A stretch of 20,831 bases of DNA. Origin: Alphaproteobacteria bacterium. Lineage in GTDB: Bacteria; Pseudomonadota; Alphaproteobacteria; Sneathiellales; Sneathiellaceae. Location: the NCBI GenBank assembly GCA_006226265.1, contig SBHH01000094.1, positions 1 to 20,831 on the forward strand. Reading direction: 5' to 3'. The position numbers and the translations under genes are program-made. Position 1 is the stretch's first letter. Each line of letters starts with the position of its first letter. Below, in pieces: positions 1-7,159 of the stretch. The notes beneath the pieces were generated by a model. The model worked only from the letters and a program-made list of their open reading frames with translations. It had not been told where the DNA came from and searched no databases.

Positions 1-14
1 ATTCCGTTGCAGGA

Positions 15-443
15 TCAGGCCGCATTCCTCAATGCCGCTTCGCGGGCGCGGATTTCGGCCATCAGGCCTTCGCGATCTTCGCGAATGCGTTTGACGAGAA
101 GGGTGCGGCGCTCGTTAAGCTCGCAGTAGTTCGCACTCCAATTCATGATCTCGAACAGCACCGGCATCAGGGAGAGTCCCTCTTCCGTCAGGGTGTAGAT
201 ATTGCTGCGCCGGTTATCGGGATCTCGCGAAACGGTGACAAGCCCTTCCGCCGCCAGCCGTTTCAGCCGGTCGGCGAGAATATTCGTCGCGATGCCTTCC
301 TCCGATTCCAGAAACTCCCCGTAGCGCCGCTTGCCATGCAGGATCATGTCCCGGAGCACAAGCATCGTCCAGCGGTCTCCAAAAATATCGAGACCGTATA
401 CGACGGCGCAATTAGAAAGGCGTTTTTTTGCTGTTTTGCTCAT
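15..443 (-). CDS. HxlR/DUF24-family winged-helix transcriptional regulator
   Basis: A 142-residue DNA-binding regulator of the HxlR (DUF24) branch of the MarR-like winged-helix proteins. The family signature is visible: a cysteine at residue 12 before the first helix (SNCAVVYGLDIFGDRW), then WTMLVLRDMILHGKRRYGEF, a recognition region ending in LADRLKRLAAEGLV, and a wing (SRDPDNRRSNIYTLTEEG). The N-terminal cysteine is the residue that senses thiol, quinone or aldehyde stress in characterised members such as YodB and HypR, so redox sensing is a family-based inference. The ATG start has no clear Shine-Dalgarno sequence. The gap to the divergent ORF at 537 carries inverted and direct repeats of TGCAAGTTA, the probable operator for autoregulation and control of that ORF. 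The inducer is unknown. Confidence 0.93.
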   Translation of the reverse strand: MSKTAKKRLSNCAVVYGLDIFGDRWTMLVLRDMILHGKRRYGEFLESEEGIATNILADRLKRLAAEGLVTVSRDPDNRRSNIYTLTEEGLSLMPVLFEIMNWSANYCELNERRTLLVKRIREDREGLMAEIRAREAALRNAA

Positions 444-463
444 AATGATCTTTTTTAAAAAAA

Positions 464-521
464 TAACTTGTAATTTGCAAGTTAAATTTGATATGAGTAA
501 TTACTTTTAAAATGCAAGTTA
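464..521. promoter_or_regulatory. Operator-like repeats between the HxlR gene and the 86-residue ORF
   Basis: TAACTTG (464-470) and CAAGTTA (478-484) form a perfect 7-bp inverted repeat with a 7-base spacer. The half site TGCAAGTTA (476-484) recurs as a direct repeat at 513-521. Between the two copies lies the perfect 10-bp palindrome AGTAATTACT (496-505). The region is AT-rich, unlike its surroundings, and separates a winged-helix regulator from a divergent ORF. This fits dimer binding by the HxlR protein; the assignment to that protein is inference. Confidence 0.55.
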
Positions 522-536
522 TTTAGGACCTGAAAA

Positions 537-797
537 ATGACCCATGCATCGCTCAAAATCGACACCGCCGCTTCCCTCGCAGGCGAAGCTCTTTCCTCTA
601 TCTCCCGCGCGTCTTCCACGGACGCAACGATCGTTCCCTGGACGGGATCCGTCCATCGCGACCGGAACGGGATTTCGTTTCAGGAAAAAGTAAGCGATGG
701 CGTTGCCCGCGCGCATCTCTTGCGGAGCCTCGCCTGCCATCAGGCCGCCGCGACGCTGAAAAACGGCTTCCTCCGCCTTTTTAAGAAGTTTGCGTAA
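537..797 (+). CDS. Unrecognised 86-residue protein, divergent from the HxlR regulator
   Basis: I do not recognise this protein. It starts with ATG behind a modest Shine-Dalgarno sequence (AGGA, 8 bases upstream). It sits directly downstream of the repeats that probably bind the HxlR regulator. Codon use looks like its neighbours (GCC, CTC, ATC and CGC frequent), which favours real coding. The product has no signal peptide or membrane segment. The N-terminal half is Ser/Ala-rich, the middle contains VARAHLLRSLACHQAAATLK, and the C-terminus is basic and amphipathic (GFLRLFKKFA). It could be a small stress-response protein or the remnant of a longer HxlR target such as a reductase. An opposite-strand ORF covers the same bases but lacks the promoter context. 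Confidence 0.45.
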   Translation: MTHASLKIDTAASLAGEALSSISRASSTDATIVPWTGSVHRDRNGISFQEKVSDGVARAHLLRSLACHQAAATLKNGFLRLFKKFA

Positions 798-805
798 ATG
801 AACCT

Positions 806-848
806 GAAAAAGATAAGGGCAATCCGCCATCTCAGGACCGCCCTTATC
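806..848 (-). terminator. Intrinsic terminator of gshB
   Basis: On the minus strand GATAAGGGC (848-840) pairs perfectly with GCCCTTATC (820-812) across a 19-base loop, followed at once by TTTTTC. The hairpin lies 28 bases past the gshB stop. On the plus strand the same hairpin would follow the 86-residue ORF but lacks a T tract, so the terminator is mainly for gshB. Confidence 0.65.
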
Positions 849-875
849 AGGAATTCGGGAAATTAAAGTTGCCGG

Positions 876-1832
876 TCAAGCCGCCGCAGTTGTGCCAAGC
901 TTTTCTTCCAGGCAGTCCCAGATTTCCGCTTCCAGCTTCGATCCGTCGAAGCGATTAATCTCCTGCAGGCCCGTCGGCGAGGTCACATTGATTTCGGTCA
1001 GGTAATCGCCGATCACATCGATCCCAACGAAAATCAGCCCCTTTTCTTTCAATGCCGGACCGATCGCCTCGCAAATCTCCCGCTCCCGCGTCGTCAGCTC
1101 CGATTTTACCGCCTTGCCGCCGACATGCATGTTGGAACGCACCTCGCCCGCCTGCGGCACCCGGTTGATGGCGCCCGCGGGCCGCCCGTCAATCAGGATG
1201 ATGCGCTTGTCCCCGTTCCGGACTTCCGGCAGATATTTCTGAATGATCATCGGTTCGCGATAGAACTCGGTAAACATCTCGCAGAGGGAGGAGAGATTCT
1301 CATCCTCCGGCTTCAGGTGGAAGACGCCCGCCCCGCCATTACCATAGAGCGGCTTGACGATGATATCCTTGAACTCGGCACGAAAGTCGCGAATTTCCTG
1401 AAGGTCCGAGGAAATGAGCGTCGGCGGCATGATGCCGTCGAAATGGGTCACGAAGAGCTTCTCCGGTGCGTTTCGAACGCTTACCGGATCATTGACCACC
1501 AGTGTCTCGGGATGGATATGCTCCAGCATATGGGTCGCGGTGATATAGGACATATCGAACGGCGGGTCCTGGCGCATCAGCACTACATCGAGGGTGGCGA
1601 GATCAATCCGCTCTACCGCCCCCGCCGTGAAATGATTGCCCTTCTCGCGCCGGAGCGTGAGCGGCCGGACATTCGCAACGATCCGCCCCTGTGAAAAAGA
1701 CATATCCTTCGGGCCGTAATGGAACAGGGCGTGGCCGCGCGCCTGGGCTTCAAGGCCGAGAACAAAACTGCTGTCCCCGTTGATATCGATACTTTCGATG
1801 GGATCCATCTGGATGGCTACGGCAAGGCTCAT
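876..1832 (-). CDS. gshB: Glutathione synthetase
   Basis: This cytosolic ATP-grasp ligase joins gamma-glutamylcysteine to glycine, the second step of glutathione synthesis. The product is 318 residues, matching the roughly 316 of E. coli GshB. The N-terminal domain opens with the family start [38 protein letters not shown] segment follows, then the ATP-grasp loop [12 protein letters not shown], and the C-terminal metal/substrate motif [21 protein letters not shown]. The ATG has a Shine-Dalgarno sequence AAGGA about 8 bases upstream. The gene lies 62 bases downstream of the BON lipoprotein on the same strand, and yraN precedes that, an order common in alphaproteobacteria. A T-tailed hairpin follows the stop. 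Confidence 0.97.
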   Translation of the reverse strand: MSLAVAIQMDPIESIDINGDSSFVLGLEAQARGHALFHYGPKDMSFSQGRIVANVRPLTLRREKGNHFTAGAVERIDLATLDVVLMRQDPPFDMSYITATHMLEHIHPETLVVNDPVSVRNAPEKLFVTHFDGIMPPTLISSDLQEIRDFRAEFKDIIVKPLYGNGGAGVFHLKPEDENLSSLCEMFTEFYREPMIIQKYLPEVRNGDKRIILIDGRPAGAINRVPQAGEVRSNMHVGGKAVKSELTTREREICEAIGPALKEKGLIFVGIDVIGDYLTEINVTSPTGLQEINRFDGSKLEAEIWDCLEEKLGTTAAA

Positions 1833-1894
1833 CTTCTTTGTTCTTCCTTCAAGGTTACGCGCCCGTGTGGGAAAGCAATTCGCCCCGGGACAGT

Positions 1895-2491
1895 TTATGC
1901 CATCGGCTTGATATCCGCTTTCATTTTGACATAACTGACAATCCGTCGCACCCCGGCAATATCGCGGGCATGCGCCTTCACCCTGTCGAGCTCGGCTTCG
2001 TTCTGGGCAATGCCCATCAGATAGACGACGCCATCAACCGTATCAACCGAATAATTGAGATTGAGAATATCCGCGTCGCGCAAGAGCCGGAGCTTCAGCT
2101 TGGAGGTAATCAGGGTGTCCGCCGCATAGTTGGAGATATTCTCGCTGTCGGCGACCGTCACGTCGTTGTGCAGCTCCTTCACGCCTTTGACGCCCCAAAC
2201 GATGCGGGAGATAGTCACCCGGTCCTCGGGCGTCGGCACCTCTCCGGTGACCAGCACAACACCGTCAACGACCGTCGTGGAGGTCGAGGTGAAAAGCGGT
2301 TCGCTCTTCTGGAAAATGCCGTTCATGACCTGGACCTTGATGGTCGCATCGTCGATGACCGTGCCGACAGAGCGTTCTTCCGCCACGGCCGCGCCGCCAA
2401 GCGTGGCGCCGCCCAGAATAACCGTCGAGGTACATCCGCCGAGGAAGATAAGAGAGAGAAGGGCCAGACACGCATAAATTACTGTTTTCAT
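1895..2491 (-). CDS. BON-domain outer-membrane lipoprotein, DolP/YraP-like
   Basis: A 198-residue lipoprotein with a short signal peptide and lipobox ending LGGC, so Cys20 is the likely lipidated residue. A Gly/Ala-rich stretch ([17 protein letters not shown]) leads into two BON domains at about residues 45-115 and 120-198, with the typical [12 protein letters not shown] and [12 protein letters not shown] cores. E. coli DolP (191 residues) has the same layout, binds anionic phospholipid at the outer membrane and supports envelope integrity. Its gene also neighbours lpoA and yraN, as here. I chose the internal ATG at 2491 because the upstream extension to 2551 would bury the signal peptide. 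Three imperfect direct repeats and a possible promoter lie upstream. Orthology to DolP is likely but not proven. Confidence 0.9.
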   Translation of the reverse strand: MKTVIYACLALLSLIFLGGCTSTVILGGATLGGAAVAEERSVGTVIDDATIKVQVMNGIFQKSEPLFTSTSTTVVDGVVLVTGEVPTPEDRVTISRIVWGVKGVKELHNDVTVADSENISNYAADTLITSKLKLRLLRDADILNLNYSVDTVDGVVYLMGIAQNEAELDRVKAHARDIAGVRRIVSYVKMKADIKPMA

Positions 2492-2507
2492 TCCATACAC
2501 CCTTTCG

Positions 2508-2557
2508 CATTCCGGACATTTTACCCGCATTTGCCGGACACTATAAAGCATTTGCCG
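2508..2557. repeat. Three imperfect direct repeats at the BON lipoprotein promoter
   Basis: GCATTTGCCG occurs exactly at 2527-2536 and 2548-2557, a 21-base period or two helical turns. A related copy, GCATTCCGGACA, starts at 2508; the 2527 copy continues as GCATTTGCCGGACA, so copies one and two share CCGGACA. The third lies between the possible -35 and -10 boxes and the others lie at or downstream of the expected transcription start. This resembles an iterated binding site; the binding factor is unknown. Confidence 0.5.
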
Positions 2558-2567
2558 AGGGTTTAAA
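2540..2567 (-). promoter_or_regulatory. Possible sigma-70 promoter of the BON lipoprotein-gshB unit
   Basis: Read on the minus strand, TTTAAA (2567-2562) and TATAGT (2545-2540) are separated by 16 bases. The -10 is 5/6 to consensus and the -35 is 4/6. The box sits about 50 bases upstream of the BON lipoprotein start and overlaps repeated GCATTTGCCG elements. It would let BON and gshB be transcribed independently of yraN. Confidence 0.35.
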
Positions 2568-2584
2568 GCCTTTCGCGAATCAAC

Positions 2585-2968
2585 TTAATGAAAGGCCCCT
2601 TCAATATGACGCGGCCAGCGCACAAGCGAGGTCACCAGCAGCACATCGAAGCGGAGATCGAAGCCGTGATAGCGGGGATTTTCGACGACGAACGCCTCCA
2701 GCGCGCGGGCAATGCGGCGCTTCTGCTTCGGTCCCACGGCCTCCGCCGCATCACGATAACGGGCGCGCGCTTTCACCTCCACCGCCGCCAGCAACCGGCC
2801 GCGCCGTACGATAATATCGATTTCGCCAACCGGGCGGCGAAAATCCTGCGCGACAATGTGATATCCTTTGAAGCGAAGGCTGAGCGCGGCGACGAATTCC
2901 GCCGCGCGGCCCCGGAAATAGGCGCGTCTTCGCTTGCGTTTCAACGCGGTTTTAGCGGGATGTGCCAA
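2585..2968 (-). CDS. yraN: YraN family (UPF0102) endonuclease-like protein
   Basis: A 127-residue member of UPF0102, a small family with a predicted PD-(D/E)XK nuclease fold and no firmly established function. The family order is clear: basic N-terminus KRKRRRAYFRGRAAEFVAAL, then RRPVGEIDIIVRR, then AAVEVKAR, which together supply the Glu, Asp and Glu-x-Lys of the putative active site. A KQKRRIARA helix and FDLRFDVLLV strand follow. The start codon is TTG, supported by GAGG 8 bases upstream (GAGGCGATATT before the TTG) and by the lack of any ATG near the N-terminus. In many alphaproteobacteria rsmI lies just upstream and is followed by yraN, but here the LpoA-like gene diverges at once. Confidence 0.93.
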   Translation of the reverse strand: MAHPAKTALKRKRRRAYFRGRAAEFVAALSLRFKGYHIVAQDFRRPVGEIDIIVRRGRLLAAVEVKARARYRDAAEAVGPKQKRRIARALEAFVVENPRYHGFDLRFDVLLVTSLVRWPRHIEGAFH

Positions 2969-2981
2969 AATATCGCCTCAC

Positions 2982-3010
2982 TTGACTGTTTCTCATCTCC
3001 AAGACACTAT
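2982..3010 (+). promoter_or_regulatory. Sigma-70-type promoter for the LpoA/LppC-like gene
   Basis: TTGACT (2982-2987) and CACTAT (3005-3010) are separated by exactly 17 bases, about 50 bases upstream of the ATG at 3060. The match to TTGACA/TATAAT is good for a GC-rich genome. It lies in the short divergent gap with yraN. Confidence 0.5.
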
Positions 3011-3059
3011 TTGCTTGCCGCCACCCGGGCGGGTCCCTAGATTTGGGCCGGAACTGGAT

Positions 3060-4544
3060 ATGAATGACAGGGAGTATAAATTGTTTTCCGCGGCGCCCCG
3101 CATAGCACGATCACCGGTGAAAATCTGGAAACCCCTGTTCAATGCCTGCCTTGCCGGCATGTTCGCCCTCAATATCAGCGCCTGTACAACCCTCGGCACG
3201 GCCGAGCAGGATAAAGCCGCCGCCAAGCAGGAAGATAGCACAAAGACAACCGGCGCCCAAGATCTTGAGAAACTTCTGAATGAAGAGACGCCAGCCTATG
3301 AAGACCTCTCAGAGACGCCGACGATTGACCCGTTGACGCAGTTGATGGGGCCGCAGCCCCTTGTGACGGGCAGCCGCGCGCCAGAGATGGAAGGGGAGAT
3401 TGTGAAAATCGCCCTGCTACTACCCCTTTCGGGCACGAGCGAGGCAATCGGCCGCGATCTTCTGAAAGCGGCAAACATGGCGCTTTTCGATCTCAACAAT
3501 CCGCAGATCCGCCTTATCCCGGTCGATACCAAGGGCACTCCGGACGGCGCGGAAAAGGCTGCGGCGGAGGCTCTTGTCGATGGGGCGGAACTTATTTTGG
3601 GACCTCTTTTCTCGACCTCCGTCGCGCCGGTCCGGAACCTTGCGGCCGGGCGCAACGTCAATCTCATTACCTTCTCGACCAATGTCAGTGTGGCCGGAAA
3701 CGGCGTCTATGTCATGGGACTTGCCGTCGGCCAGCAGATTCACCGGGTGATGGAATTCGCCTATCGTCAGGGCCTGCATAAATTTGCGGTTCTGGCGCCC
3801 GATTCCGCCTATGGCGATGCCGTCATCGACAGCGTCACCAAAACCGAGACCGAGCTTGGGTTGCTGCCGGACAAGATGCTGCGCTATCCGGTCAATGTTG
3901 CACCGGGCACGTCGGAACTCCATGATATCGCGAAAATCCTCGGCGATTATGCCGAGCGGCACAAACGGCTTCAGGAAGAGATCGGGCTCTACGATAGCAA
4001 GGACGACAGCGAATCGAAGGCCTATGTCAAGAAACTGAAGAAAATGGATACCTTTGGCGATGTCTCTTTCGATGCGCTGGTCCTGCCGGAAGGCGGCGCA
4101 CGGCTGAAGGAACTCGCGCCGCTTCTCTCCTATTACGATATCGATCCGGAAAAGGTGAAATTCATTGGGACCGGCCTCTGGGACGATCCGACCCTGTCGG
4201 CGGAACCCGCACTGATCGGCGGCTGGTATGCGGCGCCGTCAACAAAAACGGCACGGGCCTTCAAAGAACGCTTCAAACAGACATATGGCTATCAGCCAGC
4301 ACGCATCGCGAGCCTCGCCTATGACGGTATGGCGCTTGCCGGGCTTCTCGCGCGGGGGCAAAAGGAAACCCGTTTCAGCCGGCAGGCAATCGAAAATCCG
4401 AACGGTTTCACCGGCTATGACGGCATTTTCCGTTTTCCCCCTAACGGCATTGCCGAACGCGGCCTTGCGGTGATCGAAGTGACGGCAAAGGGCCAGAAGG
4501 AACTGGAGCCCGCACCGACCAGTTTCGCGCCGCTTCTGAACTAA
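3060..4544 (+). CDS. LpoA/LppC-type penicillin-binding protein activator lipoprotein
   Basis: A 494-residue lipoprotein with an extended basic N-region, a hydrophobic segment (LFNACLAGMFALNISAC) and a lipobox ISAC, giving Cys42 as the likely acylated residue. A Lys/Glu/Thr-rich linker follows to about residue 105. From VKIALLLPLSG onward is the LppC/periplasmic-binding-protein type I fold: GRDLLKAANMALFDL, AELILGPLFSTSVAPV and FAVLAPDSAYGDAVIDSV match ABC-type solute-binding lobes. In E. coli, LpoA (YraM) activates PBP1A at the outer membrane, but its N-terminal TPR domain is missing here, as is usual for alphaproteobacterial members. I placed the start at 3060 because it follows a good promoter and suits the signal peptide. 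Its TAA overlaps the hemW TAG on the other strand. Confidence 0.88.
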   Translation: MNDREYKLFSAAPRIARSPVKIWKPLFNACLAGMFALNISACTTLGTAEQDKAAAKQEDSTKTTGAQDLEKLLNEETPAYEDLSETPTIDPLTQLMGPQPLVTGSRAPEMEGEIVKIALLLPLSGTSEAIGRDLLKAANMALFDLNNPQIRLIPVDTKGTPDGAEKAAAEALVDGAELILGPLFSTSVAPVRNLAAGRNVNLITFSTNVSVAGNGVYVMGLAVGQQIHRVMEFAYRQGLHKFAVLAPDSAYGDAVIDSVTKTETELGLLPDKMLRYPVNVAPGTSELHDIAKILGDYAERHKRLQEEIGLYDSKDDSESKAYVKKLKKMDTFGDVSFDALVLPEGGARLKELAPLLSYYDIDPEKVKFIGTGLWDDPTLSAEPALIGGWYAAPSTKTARAFKERFKQTYGYQPARIASLAYDGMALAGLLARGQKETRFSRQAIENPNGFTGYDGIFRFPPNGIAERGLAVIEVTAKGQKELEPAPTSFAPLLN

Positions 4545-5740
4545 CCTTTAAAAAGCTCTGGCAGCAGGCTGTTGAGGACAAGGCGGCCCCGCGCCGTCGC
4601 GGCGATATGTTCGGCATCGCAAATGATCAGCCCCGCCTCGATCAATTGCTGAAGACGATTGGAATCGAAAAAATCCTTCATCGGACGGTCCGCCGCCGCT
4701 TCGAAATTCGCATTCCACACCCCTTCGCGAAGCCGCAGCCCCATCAGCAGGAGTTCCTCCGCCCGCTCCATCGGATCATCGAGACGCGCCTCGGCTTCAA
4801 TTCCCCGTCCTGACGCCTCAACCAGTTCCAGCCATTTTTCCGGGCGCTTCACCTGCTGAAAAGCCGTGCGCACGCCCTTAACCGGCAAGCGCCCATGGGC
4901 GCCGGGTCCAATGCCTATATAATCGCCATAGCGCCAATAGGTGAGGTTATGGCGGCATTCGAAACCTGGCCGCGCATGATTGGAAATCTCATAGGCGGGA
5001 CGCCCTGCGGCCTCGCATATCTCTTGCGTCAATTCAAAAAGGTCTTCGGCGAGAGTTTCCTCCGGCATCCGGAATTCGCCCCGCCGAAGCGCGCCCGCAA
5101 AGCCCGTATTCGGCTCGATCGTCAGTTGATAGAGCGAAAGATGGTCACCCGCGAGGTCAAGCGCGCGGGTAAGATCGGCGCGCCAGTCTTCCGCCTCCTG
5201 CCCGGGCAAGGCATAAATAAGATCGAAAGAGATATTGTCGAACGCCCGCCGCGCCATCTCAACCGCCTGAAGGGCTTCCGCCGCCGAATGCTCCCGTCCC
5301 AGAAATCTGAGCGCCTTGTCCTGCATCGACTGTACGCCAAGCGAGAGCCGCGTCACTCCGGCCTGCCGATAGCCTGCGAAAAACGCTGCCTCAGCCGAGG
5401 TTGGATTGGCCTCCAAGGTGATCTCGATATCGGGGGCGAAGGCAAAGTGCCGCGCCGCGCCGCCGATCAGGGCGGCAACCGTTCCGGGTTTCATCAGCGA
5501 TGGCGTGCCACCGCCAAAGAAAATACTGGTGAGGGCGCGCTTCGGCAAATCCTTCGCGAACCAGTCAAGCTCTTTCAAAAGCGCAGCGGTCCAGCGCGCC
5601 TGATCGACGCTTTCGCGGACATGGCTGTTGAAATCGCAATAGGGGCATTTCTTGCGGCAGAACGGCCAGTGGAAATAAAGGCCGAAGCCGGGATCGGGCG
5701 CCGCAGAAAGACGGCTGTTATCCTTTAGCGAAGCAGGCAT
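4541..5740 (-). CDS. hemW: Radical SAM heme chaperone HemW
   Basis: A 399-residue radical SAM protein of the HemN-like family. The [4Fe-4S] motif is Cys28-x3-Cys32-x2-Cys35 in [17 protein letters not shown]. The residue after CD is Phe rather than the extra Cys of true HemN (Cx3Cx2CxC), which marks it as HemW, a heme-trafficking chaperone, rather than coproporphyrinogen III dehydrogenase. Further landmarks are [10 protein letters not shown] for SAM binding, [30 protein letters not shown] and the C-terminal HemN_C region from about residue 310. The ATG lies inside rdgB with a 23-base overlap, so translation is probably coupled. Many database entries call such proteins oxygen-independent coproporphyrinogen oxidase; I think that is wrong here. 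Confidence 0.94.
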   Translation of the reverse strand: MPASLKDNSRLSAAPDPGFGLYFHWPFCRKKCPYCDFNSHVRESVDQARWTAALLKELDWFAKDLPKRALTSIFFGGGTPSLMKPGTVAALIGGAARHFAFAPDIEITLEANPTSAEAAFFAGYRQAGVTRLSLGVQSMQDKALRFLGREHSAAEALQAVEMARRAFDNISFDLIYALPGQEAEDWRADLTRALDLAGDHLSLYQLTIEPNTGFAGALRRGEFRMPEETLAEDLFELTQEICEAAGRPAYEISNHARPGFECRHNLTYWRYGDYIGIGPGAHGRLPVKGVRTAFQQVKRPEKWLELVEASGRGIEAEARLDDPMERAEELLLMGLRLREGVWNANFEAAADRPMKDFFDSNRLQQLIEAGLIICDAEHIAATARGRLVLNSLLPELFKG

Positions 5741-6341
5741 CGATCAACTGCCGGAAAGCATCCGCCCGATGGCTGATGGCATGCTTATCGGCAGGCTCCA
5801 TCTCGGCAAAGGTCACGTCATGACCGTCGGGCTGGAACACCGGATCATAGCCGAAGCCCTTTTCGCCGCGGGGCGGCCAGACGGCTGTTCCTTCCACCCG
5901 GCCTTCAAAGGTTTCGACATGGCCATCGGGCCAGGCGAGACTGAGGGCGCAGATAAAAGCCGCCTTGCGATCCGCAGGCCCCGTCGCACCTTTTTCATCA
6001 AGCTTCTTTTCAACCTCCGCCATTGCGAAAGCAAAATCCTTATCGGGTCCCGCCCAGCGCGCGGAATAAATGCCGGGATCGCCATCCAGCGCCGCGACCG
6101 CAAAACCGGAATCATCACTGAGGCTGATGAGGTTCGCCCCCTTGGCCGCCGCAAGCGACTTGATCTCCGCATTTGCAATAAAGCTGTCGCCATCCTCGAC
6201 GGGTTCGGGCAGGCCAAGCTCGCCCGCCGAAATGGTCTCGACATCGAAATCGGCCAGCAATTCGCCGATTTCCCGAACCTTGCCGGGATTATGGCTGGCG
6301 ACGACCAGCTTGTCACCGGTGAATTTGCGATGTCCGCTCAA
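5718..6341 (-). CDS. rdgB: RdgB/HAM1 non-canonical purine NTP pyrophosphatase
   Basis: Hydrolyses dITP, XTP and related deaminated purine nucleotides to monophosphates, keeping inosine and xanthine out of DNA and RNA. The fold signature is present: [27 protein letters not shown], the LSDDSGFAV metal/base-pocket motif, [18 protein letters not shown] and SHRADAF. I chose the TTG at 6341, whose TTGA overlaps the rph TGA and which follows GGAAGG about 10 bases upstream. This gives 207 residues close to the family length (E. coli 197). An in-frame TTG at 6371 would add ten residues inside rph. The middle gene of rph-rdgB-hemW. Confidence 0.95.
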   Translation of the reverse strand: MSGHRKFTGDKLVVASHNPGKVREIGELLADFDVETISAGELGLPEPVEDGDSFIANAEIKSLAAAKGANLISLSDDSGFAVAALDGDPGIYSARWAGPDKDFAFAMAEVEKKLDEKGATGPADRKAAFICALSLAWPDGHVETFEGRVEGTAVWPPRGEKGFGYDPVFQPDGHDVTFAEMEPADKHAISHRADAFRQLIDACFAKG

Positions 6342-7054
6342 ATCCCGAGGGCCTTCCGCTGATGGGCGCAAAGCTCCTGCACGCCTTTCCTGGCGAGGGA
6401 GAAGAGGCTGTTGAACTGTGCATCGGTGAAGGGAGCTTCCTCCGCCGTGCCCTGAATTTCGATGATCCGCCCGTCTGAGGTCAGCACGAAATTGGCATCG
6501 GCCTGCGCGTTGCTATCTTCCGGATAATCGAGATCGAGAACCGCCGTCCCCTGATAGATACCGCAGGAAACCGCCGCAACCTGCCCCTTCATTGGAACTT
6601 CAAGGATCTTGCCTTCTTCCACAAGTTTTTCAAAGGCCTGGTAAAGCGCAACATAGGCCCCGGTGATGGAGGCCGTGCGCGTGCCGCCGTCCGCCTGAAT
6701 CACGTCGCAATCGACGGTGATCTGCCGCTCCCCGAAGCCTTCGAGATTGACGAGCGCGCGAAGTGACCGGCCGATCAGGCGCTGGATTTCAACCGTGCGG
6801 CCCTGCTGTTTGCCGCGCGCGGCTTCGCGGCCCATGCGCGAGCCGGTGGAGCGCGGCAGCATGCCATATTCCGCCGTCACCCAGCCCTTGCCGGTATTGC
6901 GCAGGAAAGGCGGTACCCGTTCCTCGATGCTGGCCGTGCAGAGGACATGCGTATCGCCGCATTTGATGAAGCAGGAGCCTTCGGCGTTCTTCGCATAGCC
7001 GGGTTCCATGATGATCTCGCGAAGCTGGTCGGGCGCTCGGCCGGAGGGGCGCAT
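6338..7054 (-). CDS. rph: Ribonuclease PH
   Basis: A 238-residue phosphorolytic 3'-5' exoribonuclease that trims tRNA 3' ends, using phosphate to release nucleoside diphosphates; it normally works as a hexamer. The sequence follows RNase PH closely: [14 protein letters not shown], the [20 protein letters not shown] strand pair, [14 protein letters not shown], the Arg-rich [25 protein letters not shown] helix, the [21 protein letters not shown] phosphate-site block and [19 protein letters not shown]. The ATG at 7054 has the Shine-Dalgarno sequence AAGGA 7 bases upstream; the frame is open to 7123 but the extension is not conserved in type. The stop overlaps the rdgB start. Confidence 0.97.
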   Translation of the reverse strand: MRPSGRAPDQLREIIMEPGYAKNAEGSCFIKCGDTHVLCTASIEERVPPFLRNTGKGWVTAEYGMLPRSTGSRMGREAARGKQQGRTVEIQRLIGRSLRALVNLEGFGERQITVDCDVIQADGGTRTASITGAYVALYQAFEKLVEEGKILEVPMKGQVAAVSCGIYQGTAVLDLDYPEDSNAQADANFVLTSDGRIIEIQGTAEEAPFTDAQFNSLFSLARKGVQELCAHQRKALGI

Positions 7055-7090
7055 ATCTGTTCCTTTTGTCGTAATCCGTATCGGGCGCCT

Positions 7091-7119
7091 GTTGTACCTC
7101 CTGCACCAGATTGACGCAA
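7091..7119 (-). promoter_or_regulatory. Possible promoter of rph-rdgB-hemW
   Basis: On the minus strand TTGCGT (7119-7114) and TACAAC (7096-7091) are 17 bases apart, about 37 bases before the rph ATG. The match is moderate. Its -35 box overlaps the opposing hrcA -35 box at 7111-7116, so the two promoters could exclude each other. Confidence 0.3.
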
Positions 7120-7139
7120 GCATCCAGCGTCACTACATT
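7111..7139 (+). promoter_or_regulatory. Possible sigma-70 promoter of hrcA-grpE
   Basis: TTGACG (7111-7116) and TACATT (7134-7139) are separated by 17 bases. The expected transcription start near 7146 leaves only about 14 bases before the ATG at 7160, or 35 before the alternative ATG at 7181. I see no CIRCE inverted repeat here. Confidence 0.4.
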
Positions 7140-7159
7140 CAGGGGGTTACGCGGCATTT

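Noticed and set aside
519..830. Minus-strand 103-codon ORF opposite the small HxlR-linked ORF
   Set aside because: No promoter or ribosome-binding site, composition looks like a shadow, and the plus-strand ORF has the operator and start context.
2492..2551. Upstream extension of the BON lipoprotein (frame open to 2551)
   Set aside because: It would put 20 residues before a textbook lipoprotein signal peptide, and it covers the promoter repeats.
4541..5740. Oxygen-independent coproporphyrinogen III oxidase (HemN) for the radical SAM gene
   Set aside because: The fourth cysteine of the HemN Cx3Cx2CxC motif is replaced by Phe, as in HemW.
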